From positions 248,001 through 312,000 of the forward strand of contig JBBDYQ010000002.1 in NCBI GenBank assembly GCA_040901445.1: a DNA stretch of 64,000 bases. The letters run 5' to 3'. A program made the position numbers and the translations under genes. Each line of letters opens with the position of its first letter. Within the stretch, counting starts at the first letter, position 1. Below, one piece after another: positions 1-9,342 of this stretch. The notes beneath the pieces were generated by a model that was not told the DNA's origin, did no database searches, and saw only the letters and a list, made by a program, of their open reading frames with translations. Origin of the DNA: Thermoleophilaceae bacterium (GTDB taxonomy: Bacteria > Actinomycetota > Thermoleophilia > Solirubrobacterales > Thermoleophilaceae).

Positions 1-156
1 GAACAGGACGAGGTCGGGCTGCTCGCCCTCGTCGATGAAGATCGGCGTGAGGAACGCCACCGAGGCGAACACAACTGCCGCGCCGGCGGTGCCGGCGCCC
101 CAGCCCATCCATGTCAGGCGGAGCCGGATGTCGCGGACGAGGCCTTCGTGGCTCAC
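1..156 (-). CDS. N-terminus of a membrane protein, cut by the window edge
   Basis: Only the first 52 codons are visible. The reading frame opens with GTG at 156 and runs off the left edge without a stop. The visible residues are a short charged segment followed by one hydrophobic stretch (about residues 15-40), so the product is membrane-anchored or starts with a transmembrane helix. The GTG overlaps the TGA stop of the P450 gene by four bases (GTGA), which argues for one transcript and translational coupling. The function cannot be told from this fragment. A sensor or cyclase with an N-terminal helix is possible but unsupported. Confidence 0.6.
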   Translation of the reverse strand, partial: MSHEGLVRDIRLRLTWMGWGAGTAGAAVVFASVAFLTPIFIDEGEQPDLVLF

Positions 157-1487
157 GCTGCAACCGCCTCCCGCTCGCCCAGCACCACCCGGGCGCCCGC
201 CGCCGGGCGGATGGTGATGTTGCGCCGCCGGGCCAGCTCGACGTCGCCACCGGCGGGGCGCAGGTCGCACTCCGAGAGCACGGCGCGGAGCACGACCTTC
301 ATCTCCAGCATCGCGAAGCTCGCCCCCAGGCAGCGGCGCCGGCCGCCGCCGAAGGGGATCCACGTGTAGGTGCCCGGCGACCCGTCGAGGAAGCGCTCGG
401 GGCGGAACGCGTAGGGGTCCGGGTAGATGGCCGGGTCGTGGTGGATGAGGTAGGCGTTGGGCACCAGGCACACGCCCTCCGGGTATTGCCAGCCTCCCAC
501 CTCGATCGGCTTCGCCACCATCCGCGGGGCGTTGTTGGGCAGCACGGGGCGGCGGCGCAGCGTCTCGTGGATGGTGGCCGTGAGGTAGTCGTCGCCGTCG
601 CCGTCGCCGATCTCGGCGCCCAGCCTGTGCATCACGTCGGGATGATGGGGAAGGCGGGAGAAGGCCCAGGCGAGTGTGGACGCCGTGGTCTCGTGGCCGG
701 CCACCAGCAGGGTCATCAGCTCGTCTCGCAGCTCCTGCTCGGACATCGGCGAACCGTCCTCGTGGCGCGCCTCGAGCAACATCGCCAGGATGTCGTCACG
801 CTCGCCGCCGGCCTCGCGCCGGCGCTCCTCGATCAGCTCGAAGATGAGCCTGTCCGCCTGCTCCTGAAGGCGCAGGAACTTGGCGAACGGGCCGATCCGC
901 TGCCCCACCTTGGCCGCCAGGCTCTCCGGGGGCGGCGGCATGAGGCTGATCGGCTTGTCGCCGAACGCGAGGGTGGCCTGAAGCCGGTCGCGCAGCGCAT
1001 CGAGCCGCGGGCCCGGATCGAGTCCGAAGACGGCCCGCAGGATGATCTCCAGCGTGAGCGCCTGCGTGCGCGGATGCAGCTCGATCGGCGCGCCGCGCGG
1101 CCAAGCCGCCACCTCGCGCTCGGCCACCTCCTCCATCAGCCCGGTGAGCCGCGCCATCTTCTCGCCGTGGAAGGCGGGGAGCATGAGCTTGCGCTGCTCC
1201 ATGTGCGCGCCGCCGTCGAGCAGGATCACCGAGTTGCCGCCCACCACCGGCTCGAGCACCCGTGCCCCCTCGCCGGGGCGCAGCACGTCGGCCGGCGCCG
1301 TGAAGACCTCCTTCACCTCCGCCGGGTCGGCGAGCATCACGAACGGCGGAGCCAGCGGCAGGCGGATCGTGAAGCGCCTGCCGTAGCGGGCGCGGCAGCG
1401 CTCCAGGTAGGCGAGCGGCCGGGTCCAGAAGGCCATGCCCTGGACGGCGGACGGGTACGGCGGTCCCGGCGGAATGCCAGCGCGCAA
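153..1487 (-). CDS. Cytochrome P450
   Basis: A 444-residue heme-thiolate monooxygenase of normal P450 length. The I-helix oxygen-binding motif AGHETTAS lies near residues 260-267, the ExxR motif (ETLR) near 308, and the heme loop FGGGRRRCLG near 378-387 with the cysteine ligand near 385. There is no N-terminal anchor, as expected for a soluble bacterial P450. I chose TTG at 1487 because GAGAGG lies five bases upstream. The substrate is unknown. No ferredoxin or reductase gene is adjacent, so electrons must come from elsewhere. The gene is coupled to the truncated downstream membrane-protein gene by a four-base overlap. Confidence 0.93.
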   Translation of the reverse strand: MRAGIPPGPPYPSAVQGMAFWTRPLAYLERCRARYGRRFTIRLPLAPPFVMLADPAEVKEVFTAPADVLRPGEGARVLEPVVGGNSVILLDGGAHMEQRKLMLPAFHGEKMARLTGLMEEVAEREVAAWPRGAPIELHPRTQALTLEIILRAVFGLDPGPRLDALRDRLQATLAFGDKPISLMPPPPESLAAKVGQRIGPFAKFLRLQEQADRLIFELIEERRREAGGERDDILAMLLEARHEDGSPMSEQELRDELMTLLVAGHETTASTLAWAFSRLPHHPDVMHRLGAEIGDGDGDDYLTATIHETLRRRPVLPNNAPRMVAKPIEVGGWQYPEGVCLVPNAYLIHHDPAIYPDPYAFRPERFLDGSPGTYTWIPFGGGRRRCLGASFAMLEMKVVLRAVLSECDLRPAGGDVELARRRNITIRPAAGARVVLGEREAVAA

Positions 1488-1574
1488 GGCAACCTCTCCC
1501 TCGTCGCTCTCCTTGTTCAGGAGTGCCTACCCGCAAGGGTACGGCGACTGTGTGAGGCAGCGCACAGAGGCGTG

Positions 1575-1775
1575 TCAGACGCTCGCCCGCGGTGGGCTGA
1601 AGGCGTGCAGCGCGTTCGTGCGCTCGGTGCGGAAGACGAACGCCAGCTGACGCTCGGGCGCCAGCCCGCGCTCGGCGGGCCTGAAGGTCGGGCAGGGCCC
1701 GTCGCACTTCAGCGCACAGAGCATGTTCTGGTGGAAGAAGCAGTCCTTGCAGGTGACGCGCTTTGCCTTGGCCAT
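1575..1775 (-). CDS. Small cysteine-rich protein
   Basis: A 66-residue protein with five cysteines in the first 28 residues (C9, C12, C20, C24, C28), the first two as CxxC, followed by a basic, cysteine-free tail. This suggests a small zinc or iron-sulfur site. I chose ATG at 1775 because AGGA lies about eight bases upstream; an ATG three codons earlier is possible. It sits alone between the P450 gene and the divergent patatin gene. I do not recognise a named family, so no function is assigned. Confidence 0.6.
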   Translation of the reverse strand: MAKAKRVTCKDCFFHQNMLCALKCDGPCPTFRPAERGLAPERQLAFVFRTERTNALHAFSPPRASV

Positions 1776-1925
1776 GAGGGCCATCCTGCAACATTCGCCC
1801 CCCCTCTGCAGGGGCCGTTCTCGCAAATCGCAGCTTTTGGGTTTCCGACTTTCTCGCGGCCTTCGCACAGCTCCCGCTAGCTGCGATCTTTTTCTCGTCC
1901 GGGCGCGGGACGACCATGGGGCGAG

Positions 1926-3611
1926 GTGGATCCGAAGCAGCTCCCGCCGTGCGACCTCGTCATGAAGGGCGGGATCACCAGCGGGGTGGTTTACCCGGGC
2001 GCGGTAGCGGCGCTCGCGGAGCGCTACCGGTTCCGCAGGGTCGGCGGCTCGTCCGCCGGAGCCATCGCGGCGGCCGTGTGCGCGGCGGCCGAGTACGGCC
2101 GCCAGACCGGGCGCGGCCCCGGGATGCGCGTGCTCACCGAGATCGCACAGCGCCTCGGCGAGCCGGGCTTCCTGCTCGGCCTGTTCCAGCCTGCCCCGGG
2201 CGCCCGGCCGCTGTGGGAGGTGGCCATGGCGCTCGCCGAGCGGCGGGCGGCGGAGCCGGGCGCCCACACGCGCCGGCTCGCCCTGCGGGCCGCGCGGATG
2301 GCGCTCACCCGCCGCCGCAAGCCGCTGCGGCCGGCGGGACTCGCTCTGATCGCGCTCGCGGTGGCCCTGGCCGGCTTCGGCGCGGCGGGCGCCCTCAACC
2401 CGCTGGCCACGGTCCTGCTCGTGCTGCTCGGCCTGGTGGTCGTCGCGGCGCTCGCGGCCGTGGCCGCGGTGCGGGCGCTGCTCGAGCTCGGCCGCGAAGC
2501 GCTCGCCGCACTGCCGGACTCCGACTACGGCCTGTGCCCCGGCTCGCGGCAGCCCGGCGGCAGCGGCCAGGCGCTGGTGGAGTGGCTCCACGAGCGCATC
2601 CAGGAGGCGGCCGGGCGCACCACGGACGACCCGCCGCTGACCTTCGCCGACCTCGAGGACGAGGGCATCGGCCTGGCGATGACCACCACCGACCTCTCGT
2701 ACGCCGCCCCGGTGTCGGTGCCGCTGCCGGCCCGCACCTACATGTTCCACCCCGACGAGATGCGCGAGCGCTTCCCCGGATCGGTGGTGGAGCAGATGAT
2801 GGGCTCGCAGGAGGGGCCCTACCCGTGGATGCCCGACCGCGACCTCCCGGTGGTCGTGGGCGTGCGCCTCAGCCTGAGCTTCCCGCTGCTGCTCTCGGCC
2901 ATGCCGCTGCACGCACCCCGGCACGAGCCCGCGGGCGTCACGCGCAACCTCTTCTCGGACGGCGGCATCTGCTCGAACTTCCCGATCCACTTCTTCGACG
3001 CCTGGTTCCCGCGGCATCCCACCTTCGGCATCGACCTCGTGGGCGATGCCGGAGCGCGGCCTCACCTCGGCGACCCGGAGCGGGCCGAGCCGCCGCGCTG
3101 GCGCGAGGTGGCCGGCCTCGGGGCGTTCGCCCGCCAGGTCAAGGACGCCATGCAGAACTGGCGCGACGCCGCGCAGAGCCAGCTCCCCGGGTTCCGCGAC
3201 CGCGTCTGCCGGGTGCCGCTCGCAGCGGGCGAGGGCGGGCTGAACCTGCGCATGAGCCCCGAGCAGATCAGCACGCTCATCGCGCGCGGTGCCGAGGCGG
3301 GCCGGCTCCTGCGGGACGACTTCGACTCCGACCGCCACCGCTTCGTCCGCTACCTCACGCTGATGCAGCTCCTGCAGCGCAACATCGGCGCGCTCGGGGA
3401 CCCCGCCGCCTTCGCCGACTTCGCGGACGAGCTCGCGGCGGGCGTGCCCGGCGTGGACGTGTTCCGCGCCGGCGGCCTCCACGACGCCGATTGGTGCCGG
3501 CGGGCGGCGGCGGCCACCACGGACCTCACGGGCTGGCGGCCCGAGGTGGACCTGGACGGCGAGGGCAAGCCGCAGCCGGTGCCGGACCTGCGCGTGGTCC
3601 CGCCCGCGTGA
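1926..3611 (+). CDS. Patatin-like phospholipase with transmembrane insertion
   Basis: A 561-residue serine lipid acyl hydrolase of the patatin family. The oxyanion region GGITSGVVYPGA is at residues 15-26, the nucleophile elbow GSSAG at 41-45 (Ser43), and the catalytic Asp in a DGG motif near 345. Two hydrophobic helices at about residues 137-190 are inserted between these motifs, so the enzyme is probably membrane-attached. The start is a GTG preceded by GGGGCGAG. Patatin enzymes use a Ser-Asp dyad to release fatty acids from lipids; the natural substrate here is unknown. Neighbours give no pathway context. Confidence 0.85.
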   Translation: MDPKQLPPCDLVMKGGITSGVVYPGAVAALAERYRFRRVGGSSAGAIAAAVCAAAEYGRQTGRGPGMRVLTEIAQRLGEPGFLLGLFQPAPGARPLWEVAMALAERRAAEPGAHTRRLALRAARMALTRRRKPLRPAGLALIALAVALAGFGAAGALNPLATVLLVLLGLVVVAALAAVAAVRALLELGREALAALPDSDYGLCPGSRQPGGSGQALVEWLHERIQEAAGRTTDDPPLTFADLEDEGIGLAMTTTDLSYAAPVSVPLPARTYMFHPDEMRERFPGSVVEQMMGSQEGPYPWMPDRDLPVVVGVRLSLSFPLLLSAMPLHAPRHEPAGVTRNLFSDGGICSNFPIHFFDAWFPRHPTFGIDLVGDAGARPHLGDPERAEPPRWREVAGLGAFARQVKDAMQNWRDAAQSQLPGFRDRVCRVPLAAGEGGLNLRMSPEQISTLIARGAEAGRLLRDDFDSDRHRFVRYLTLMQLLQRNIGALGDPAAFADFADELAAGVPGVDVFRAGGLHDADWCRRAAAATTDLTGWRPEVDLDGEGKPQPVPDLRVVPPA

Positions 3612-3701
3612 GGCCGTGGCTGCGGACAGCGCGCGGAAATCGAACTGGCGGTCGTAGCGCTGGAGCGGACGGTGGCAGCAGCAGCTCGCGCTCGGCCGCG
3701 G

Positions 3702-4772
3702 TCACGCCGCGACGCGCTGCACGTGCGCGCGCGTGACGTGCTCGGGCGACGGGCAGCCGCAGAGCGCCAGAGCGAGCTCGATCTCGTCCCGCAAGAGCTC
3801 GAGCACCCTCCGTACCCCCGGCTCGCCGCCGGCGGCCAGGCCCCACAGCACCGCCCGGCCGGCCAGCGCCGCGCGGGCACCCAGCGCCAGTGCCTTCACG
3901 ACGTCGGTGCCGCGGCGGATGCCACCGTCCACGAACACCTCGCAGCGCCCGTCCACGGCCTCCACCACCTCGGGCAGGGCCTCGATCGTGGCCGCCACCG
4001 AGTCGAGCTGCCGGCCGCCGTGGTTGGACACCACGATGCCTTCCGCACCGTGCTCGCAGGCCAGCCGCGCGTCCTCCTCCGTCAGGATGCCCTTCACCAG
4101 CAGCGGCAGCCCCGAGGACGAGGCCAGCTCCTCCACGTCGCGCCAGGAGAGCGTCTGGTCGAGCATGTTGAAGACGTCGAAGATCGAGGCGGGCGCGGCC
4201 TCCCCCAGCGCCGCTGTGAAGCTCGGCACGCCGACGTTGGCGGGGATCTGGAAGCCGGTGCGCAGGTCGCGCTCGCGACGGCCCGGGCGCGGGGTGTCCA
4301 CCGTGAGAACGAGCGCCTCGTAGCCGGCCTCGACGGCCTGATCCACCAGCGCCCGGCTGACGCCGCGGTCCCTGTAGACGTAGAGCTGGAACCAGCGCGG
4401 CGCGCCGGGCGCGGCCGCGGCCACCTCGGCCGGAGTGGCCGTGGCGATGGAGGAGACGCACATGAGCGTGCCCGCCGCCGCCGCGGCCCGCGCCGTTCCC
4501 TGCTCGCCGTCGGCGTGGCACATGCGCTGGATGGCGGTGGGCGCCACCAGCAGCGGCATCGAGACCGGCGTGCCCAGCACGGTGGTCGCCGTGGTGGTCT
4601 CGCTCACGTCCACGAGCATGCGAGGGCGGAGCTTCAGGCGCGCGAAGGCGTCCACGTTCTCGGCCAGCGTGCGCTCGTCGCCCGCGCCGCCGGCGAAGTA
4701 GCCCAGGGCGCCCGGCTCGAGGCAGTCGGCCGCCAGGCGCTCGTAGTCGCCGACGCAGAGGGGCTCGGGCAT
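3702..4772 (-). CDS. FMN-dependent alpha-hydroxy-acid oxidase
   Basis: A 356-residue TIM-barrel flavoenzyme of the glycolate/lactate oxidase family. Members oxidise 2-hydroxy acids to 2-oxo acids using FMN. The C-terminal signature SNHGGRQLD carries the catalytic His and substrate-binding Arg, and DGGIRRG and GRAVLWG belong to the FMN phosphate site. The frame is open upstream to 4898, but the family N-terminus fits ATG at 4772. No SD sequence is evident. The acceptor (oxygen or quinone) cannot be decided from sequence. The gene diverges from the epimerase-like gene starting at 4873. Confidence 0.88.
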   Translation of the reverse strand: MPEPLCVGDYERLAADCLEPGALGYFAGGAGDERTLAENVDAFARLKLRPRMLVDVSETTTATTVLGTPVSMPLLVAPTAIQRMCHADGEQGTARAAAAAGTLMCVSSIATATPAEVAAAAPGAPRWFQLYVYRDRGVSRALVDQAVEAGYEALVLTVDTPRPGRRERDLRTGFQIPANVGVPSFTAALGEAAPASIFDVFNMLDQTLSWRDVEELASSSGLPLLVKGILTEEDARLACEHGAEGIVVSNHGGRQLDSVAATIEALPEVVEAVDGRCEVFVDGGIRRGTDVVKALALGARAALAGRAVLWGLAAGGEPGVRRVLELLRDEIELALALCGCPSPEHVTRAHVQRVAA

Positions 4773-4872
4773 GACGGCCGCGAGCCTAATCGAGCAGGCG
4801 GCGAGCCGGTGAGCCGGCCGCGACGGCGGCCGATCCGCCATCGTTGGGGTGGTGACGCCCCGGGCCCGCGAC

Positions 4873-5790
4873 ATGACCGAGCTCGTGACCGGCGCCACCG
4901 GCTACGTCGGTGGGCGCCTGGTGGAGCGCCTGCTGGGCGAGGGACGTCGCGTGCGTGGGCTCGCACGCGATCCCTCGCGCCTCGCGGCCCGCGACGGGCT
5001 GGAGCCCGCGCGCGGAGACCTGCTGAGCGGCGAGGGGCTGGCCGAGGCCCTCGAGGGCTGTGCCACCGCCTACTACCTCGTGCACTCGATGCAGGCCGGG
5101 CTCAACGGCGACTTCGCGGGCCGCGACCGCGCCGCCGCGCGCAACTTCGGTGAAGCCGCGCGCGCCGCCGGCGTGGAGCGGATCGTGTATCTCGGCGGGC
5201 TCCTGCCGGCGGGCGGCCCGCACTCGGTGCACCTGGCCTCGCGGCTGGAGGTCGAGGAGATCCTGCTCGACGCCGTGCCCGGCTCCACCGCGCTGCGCGC
5301 CTCGATCGTGATCGGCGCGGGGTCGTCTTCGTTCCGCGTGCTCGTCCGGCTGGTGGAGCGCCTGCGCTTCCTTCCGTTCCCCGCCTGGCACGAGAACCGC
5401 ACCCAGCCGATCGACGAGCGCGACGCCATCGAGTACCTAGCGCGCACAGCGCGGGTGCCGGAGGCGGCCGGCGAGTCCCTGGACATCGCGGGCCCCGACG
5501 TGGTCTCCTACGGCGCCATGATCGAGCGGATCGCCGACAGCCTGGGCGTGGCGCGCACCCCGGTGCGCCTGCGGGCGCGCCAGACCCCGGCCGCCAGCGC
5601 CGTCGTGGCCGCCGTCACGGGACAGCCGCTCGAGCTCGTGCGCCCGCTGATGGAGAGCCTGGAGCACGACCTGCTCCCGCGCGACGAGCGCGCCCGCGAC
5701 CTGTACGGCATGCGGCCGCGGCCATTCGACCGCGCAGTCGAGCGCGCCCTGCGCGAATGGGAACAGGTCGAGGAGCTCGCCGCCCGATGA
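4873..5790 (+). CDS. NAD(P)-binding epimerase/NmrA-like protein
   Basis: A 305-residue atypical short-chain dehydrogenase. The dinucleotide loop TGATGYVGG lies at the extreme N-terminus, as usual for the NmrA/epimerase branch. The family often acts as a nucleoside-sugar or quinone-related oxidoreductase, or as a redox-sensing protein, and nothing here fixes the substrate. I chose ATG at 4873, which puts the Rossmann strand at residue 2; an in-frame GTG at 4849 is an alternative. Its stop overlaps the start of the SRPBCC gene (ATGA), so the two are probably translationally coupled. Confidence 0.82.
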   Translation: MTELVTGATGYVGGRLVERLLGEGRRVRGLARDPSRLAARDGLEPARGDLLSGEGLAEALEGCATAYYLVHSMQAGLNGDFAGRDRAAARNFGEAARAAGVERIVYLGGLLPAGGPHSVHLASRLEVEEILLDAVPGSTALRASIVIGAGSSSFRVLVRLVERLRFLPFPAWHENRTQPIDERDAIEYLARTARVPEAAGESLDIAGPDVVSYGAMIERIADSLGVARTPVRLRARQTPAASAVVAAVTGQPLELVRPLMESLEHDLLPRDERARDLYGMRPRPFDRAVERALREWEQVEELAAR

Positions 5791-6227
5791 AGGTGGAGCG
5801 CGACATCGAGATCGACGCCGCGCCCGAGCGGGTGTACGAGGTGCTGATGGACCCGCGGCGCCTGGAGGATTGGGTGACCATCCACGCGGAGCTGAAGGCC
5901 GCGCCCCCGGGCGAGCTGTCGCAGGGCTCGGAGCTCAGCCAGTGCCTCAAGCTCGCCGGTCGCAAGTTCACCGTCCACTGGGAGGTGGTGGAGGACGACT
6001 GCCCCCGCCGCGTGGTCTGGGAGGGCCGCGGGCCGGTGGGCTCGAAGGCGCGCGTGGTGTACGAGCTCGAGCCCGGCGGCAACGGCAAGACGCGCTTCAC
6101 CTACGCCAACGAGTTCTCACTCCCCGGGGGCGCTCTGGGCAAGCTCGGGGGGCGCGCGGTGGCGCCCACCTCGCGGCGCGAGAGCGAGCGCTCGCTCGCG
6201 AAGCTCAAGAAGCTGCTGGAGCTCTAG
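5787..6227 (+). CDS. SRPBCC (START-like) family protein
   Basis: A 146-residue protein with the START/Bet v1-like fold pattern. It opens with the family's typical first strand (VERDIEIDAAPERVYEVLMD), then shows alternating strands and a C-terminal amphipathic helix ending KLKKLLEL. Proteins of this fold bind hydrophobic ligands or act as polyketide cyclases/aromatases; the ligand is unknown. It begins inside the stop codon of the upstream epimerase-like gene, so the pair probably forms a two-gene operon acting on the same metabolite. Transcription likely ends at the hairpin at 6245-6289. Confidence 0.85.
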   Translation: MKVERDIEIDAAPERVYEVLMDPRRLEDWVTIHAELKAAPPGELSQGSELSQCLKLAGRKFTVHWEVVEDDCPRRVVWEGRGPVGSKARVVYELEPGGNGKTRFTYANEFSLPGGALGKLGGRAVAPTSRRESERSLAKLKKLLEL

Positions 6228-6244
6228 AGCCCCCGAAGCGCGTC

Positions 6245-6289
6245 GAACGTCCCGCGCACCCCCGTTTGAAGGGGGGTTCCGGGACGTTC
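6245..6289. terminator. Long hairpin between convergent genes
   Basis: Perfect 10-base arms GAACGTCCCG (6245-6254) and CGGGACGTTC (6280-6289) enclose a second hairpin formed by ACCCCC and GGGGGGT around a GTTTGA loop. It lies exactly between the convergent ends at 6227 and 6294, so a bidirectional terminator is likely. No U-tract follows on either strand. Confidence 0.7.
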
Positions 6290-6293
6290 ATCG

Positions 6294-6692
6294 TCACAGG
6301 AGCTCGGTTATGCCCCGCGCGCCTATGCGGGCGAGGGTGGGCACGAAGTAACCGGCCTCGCGGACGCAGGCCAGGCACTCGAGCGCCGCTCCCCGGTCGA
6401 GCACGACGGCGTCCACGACCGGGCCCACTCCGTCGCCCGCCGCCCCGATCACGCGGCCCCGCGGGAAGAGCGTGTCGTGCAGCACGGCGCCGCACGTCTC
6501 GGCGTCACCGGTCACCACCACCACCGCCGCGGGCGCGCTCTGGGCGATCTCGGCAGAGGCGTGGCCGTCCGTCACCACGACCACGTGGGAGCCGCCCAGC
6601 TCGTGCACGCTCTCCACCACATCGGCGTAGTCACGTTCGGCAATCATCCGTGCAGCCTCATGTGCACCGATTACAGTTACCCTTCTACGCAT
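6294..6692 (-). CDS. Miniature malate/lactate-dehydrogenase-like pseudoenzyme
   Basis: A 132-residue protein that aligns by eye along the length of an LDH-like malate dehydrogenase but is less than half its size. The first strand (MRRRVTVIGA), the FPRxRVIGxAG segment and the closing GITELL peptide are recognisable. The NAD loop GAGxVG is replaced by GAHEAA. The substrate-binding Arg loop, the Asn of the NNP/TNP loop and the catalytic His of the GGHGD loop are all absent. It therefore cannot be a normal dehydrogenase. ATG at 6692 follows GAAAGTGA, a weak SD. It diverges from a winged-helix gene 29 bases away. Known family: LDH/MDH. Inference: a decayed or repurposed paralogue. Confidence 0.7.
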   Translation of the reverse strand: MRRRVTVIGAHEAARMIAERDYADVVESVHELGGSHVVVVTDGHASAEIAQSAPAAVVVVTGDAETCGAVLHDTLFPRGRVIGAAGDGVGPVVDAVVLDRGAALECLACVREAGYFVPTLARIGARGITELL

Positions 6693-6721
6693 AGTTCACT
6701 TTCAACTGTTCAGGAGTGCAC

Positions 6722-7081
6722 ATGGCGAACTTCCTCGCCGAGAAGCGCGCGGAGATCGACAGCCGGCTGAAGGAGCTTCGGCCACTGTATGAGGAGTATC
6801 TGATGTTGGAGCGCGCAAAGGAAGCGCTTGCCGGCGTGGACGGCGCCCCGCGCGCCCGCCGCGGAGGCGGCGGAAAAGGTGGCGGCCGGCGCCGGCGCGG
6901 TCGCCGGGGCGGCACCCAGGACGCGGTTCTCGCCCATCTGCGCCAGCACCCCGGCGCCTCGGTGCGCGAGATCGCCGACGCCCTCGGCATGAAGCACCCC
7001 AACTACCTCTACCGGGTGCTGCCGAGCCTGCAGGAGCAGGGCGCGGTCAAGAAGCAGGGCAAGGGCTGGGCCGCCGCCTGA
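6722..7081 (+). CDS. Winged-helix protein with Gly/Arg linker
   Basis: A 119-residue three-part protein. Residues 1-40 form a charged, probably coiled-coil helix (EKRAEIDSRLKELRPLYEEY). Residues 45-65 form a Gly/Arg-rich flexible linker. Residues 65-119 look like a winged helix-turn-helix, with ASVREIADALGM as the recognition region. This layout suits a small regulator or a nucleoid-associated DNA-binding protein. ATG at 6722 has a good SD (AGGAG, about five bases upstream). It is divergent from the miniature MDH gene, with both starts within 30 bases, so it may regulate that gene. Its target is not known. Confidence 0.75.
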   Translation: MANFLAEKRAEIDSRLKELRPLYEEYLMLERAKEALAGVDGAPRARRGGGGKGGGRRRRGRRGGTQDAVLAHLRQHPGASVREIADALGMKHPNYLYRVLPSLQEQGAVKKQGKGWAAA

Positions 7082-7086
7082 CGCAC

Positions 7087-9155
<2,069 letters not shown>

Positions 9156-9169
9156 CGGTTCCTTTCCGT

Positions 9170-9200
9170 CTCGCTCGATCCGATCGAGCGAGGCAGCATA
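9170..9200 (-). promoter_or_regulatory. icd-mdh promoter with start-site palindrome
   Basis: Reading the minus strand, a -10-like TATGCT occupies 9195-9200, which places the transcription start near 9187. A perfect 11-base inverted repeat with one central base covers 9170-9192 (arms CTCGCTCGATC and GATCGAGCGAG), overlapping the start site and leader. It could be a repressor operator or a 5' leader hairpin. The icd SD lies just downstream. Confidence 0.55.
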
Positions 9201-9330
9201 CGGACCGGGCGACCAGCCCGACTTCCTCAAACCGGAGGGGCAAGCATCCTGCCTGGTGGTCGTACTGCGACAGCAGGGCAGGACAGTGCGGAATGATCCC
9301 GCGCCGCGATTCGCGAACCTCCCGCCCCTT

Positions 9331-9336
9331 TACGAT
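9331..9336 (+). promoter_or_regulatory. -10 element of the M50 protease gene (leaderless)
   Basis: TACGAT ends six bases before the ATG at 9343. No SD sequence can fit, so the mRNA probably starts at or next to the start codon. Confidence 0.55.
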
Positions 9337-9342
9337 GGGGCC

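Noticed and set aside
111-1880. A 589-codon plus-strand frame over the P450 gene
   Set aside because: It is antisense to a clear P450 and has the His/Arg/Gln-rich composition typical of shadow frames in high-GC DNA.
4849-4872. An earlier GTG start for the epimerase-like gene
   Set aside because: Starting there would put eight extra residues before the Rossmann strand, which normally begins at residue 2-5; no SD supports it.
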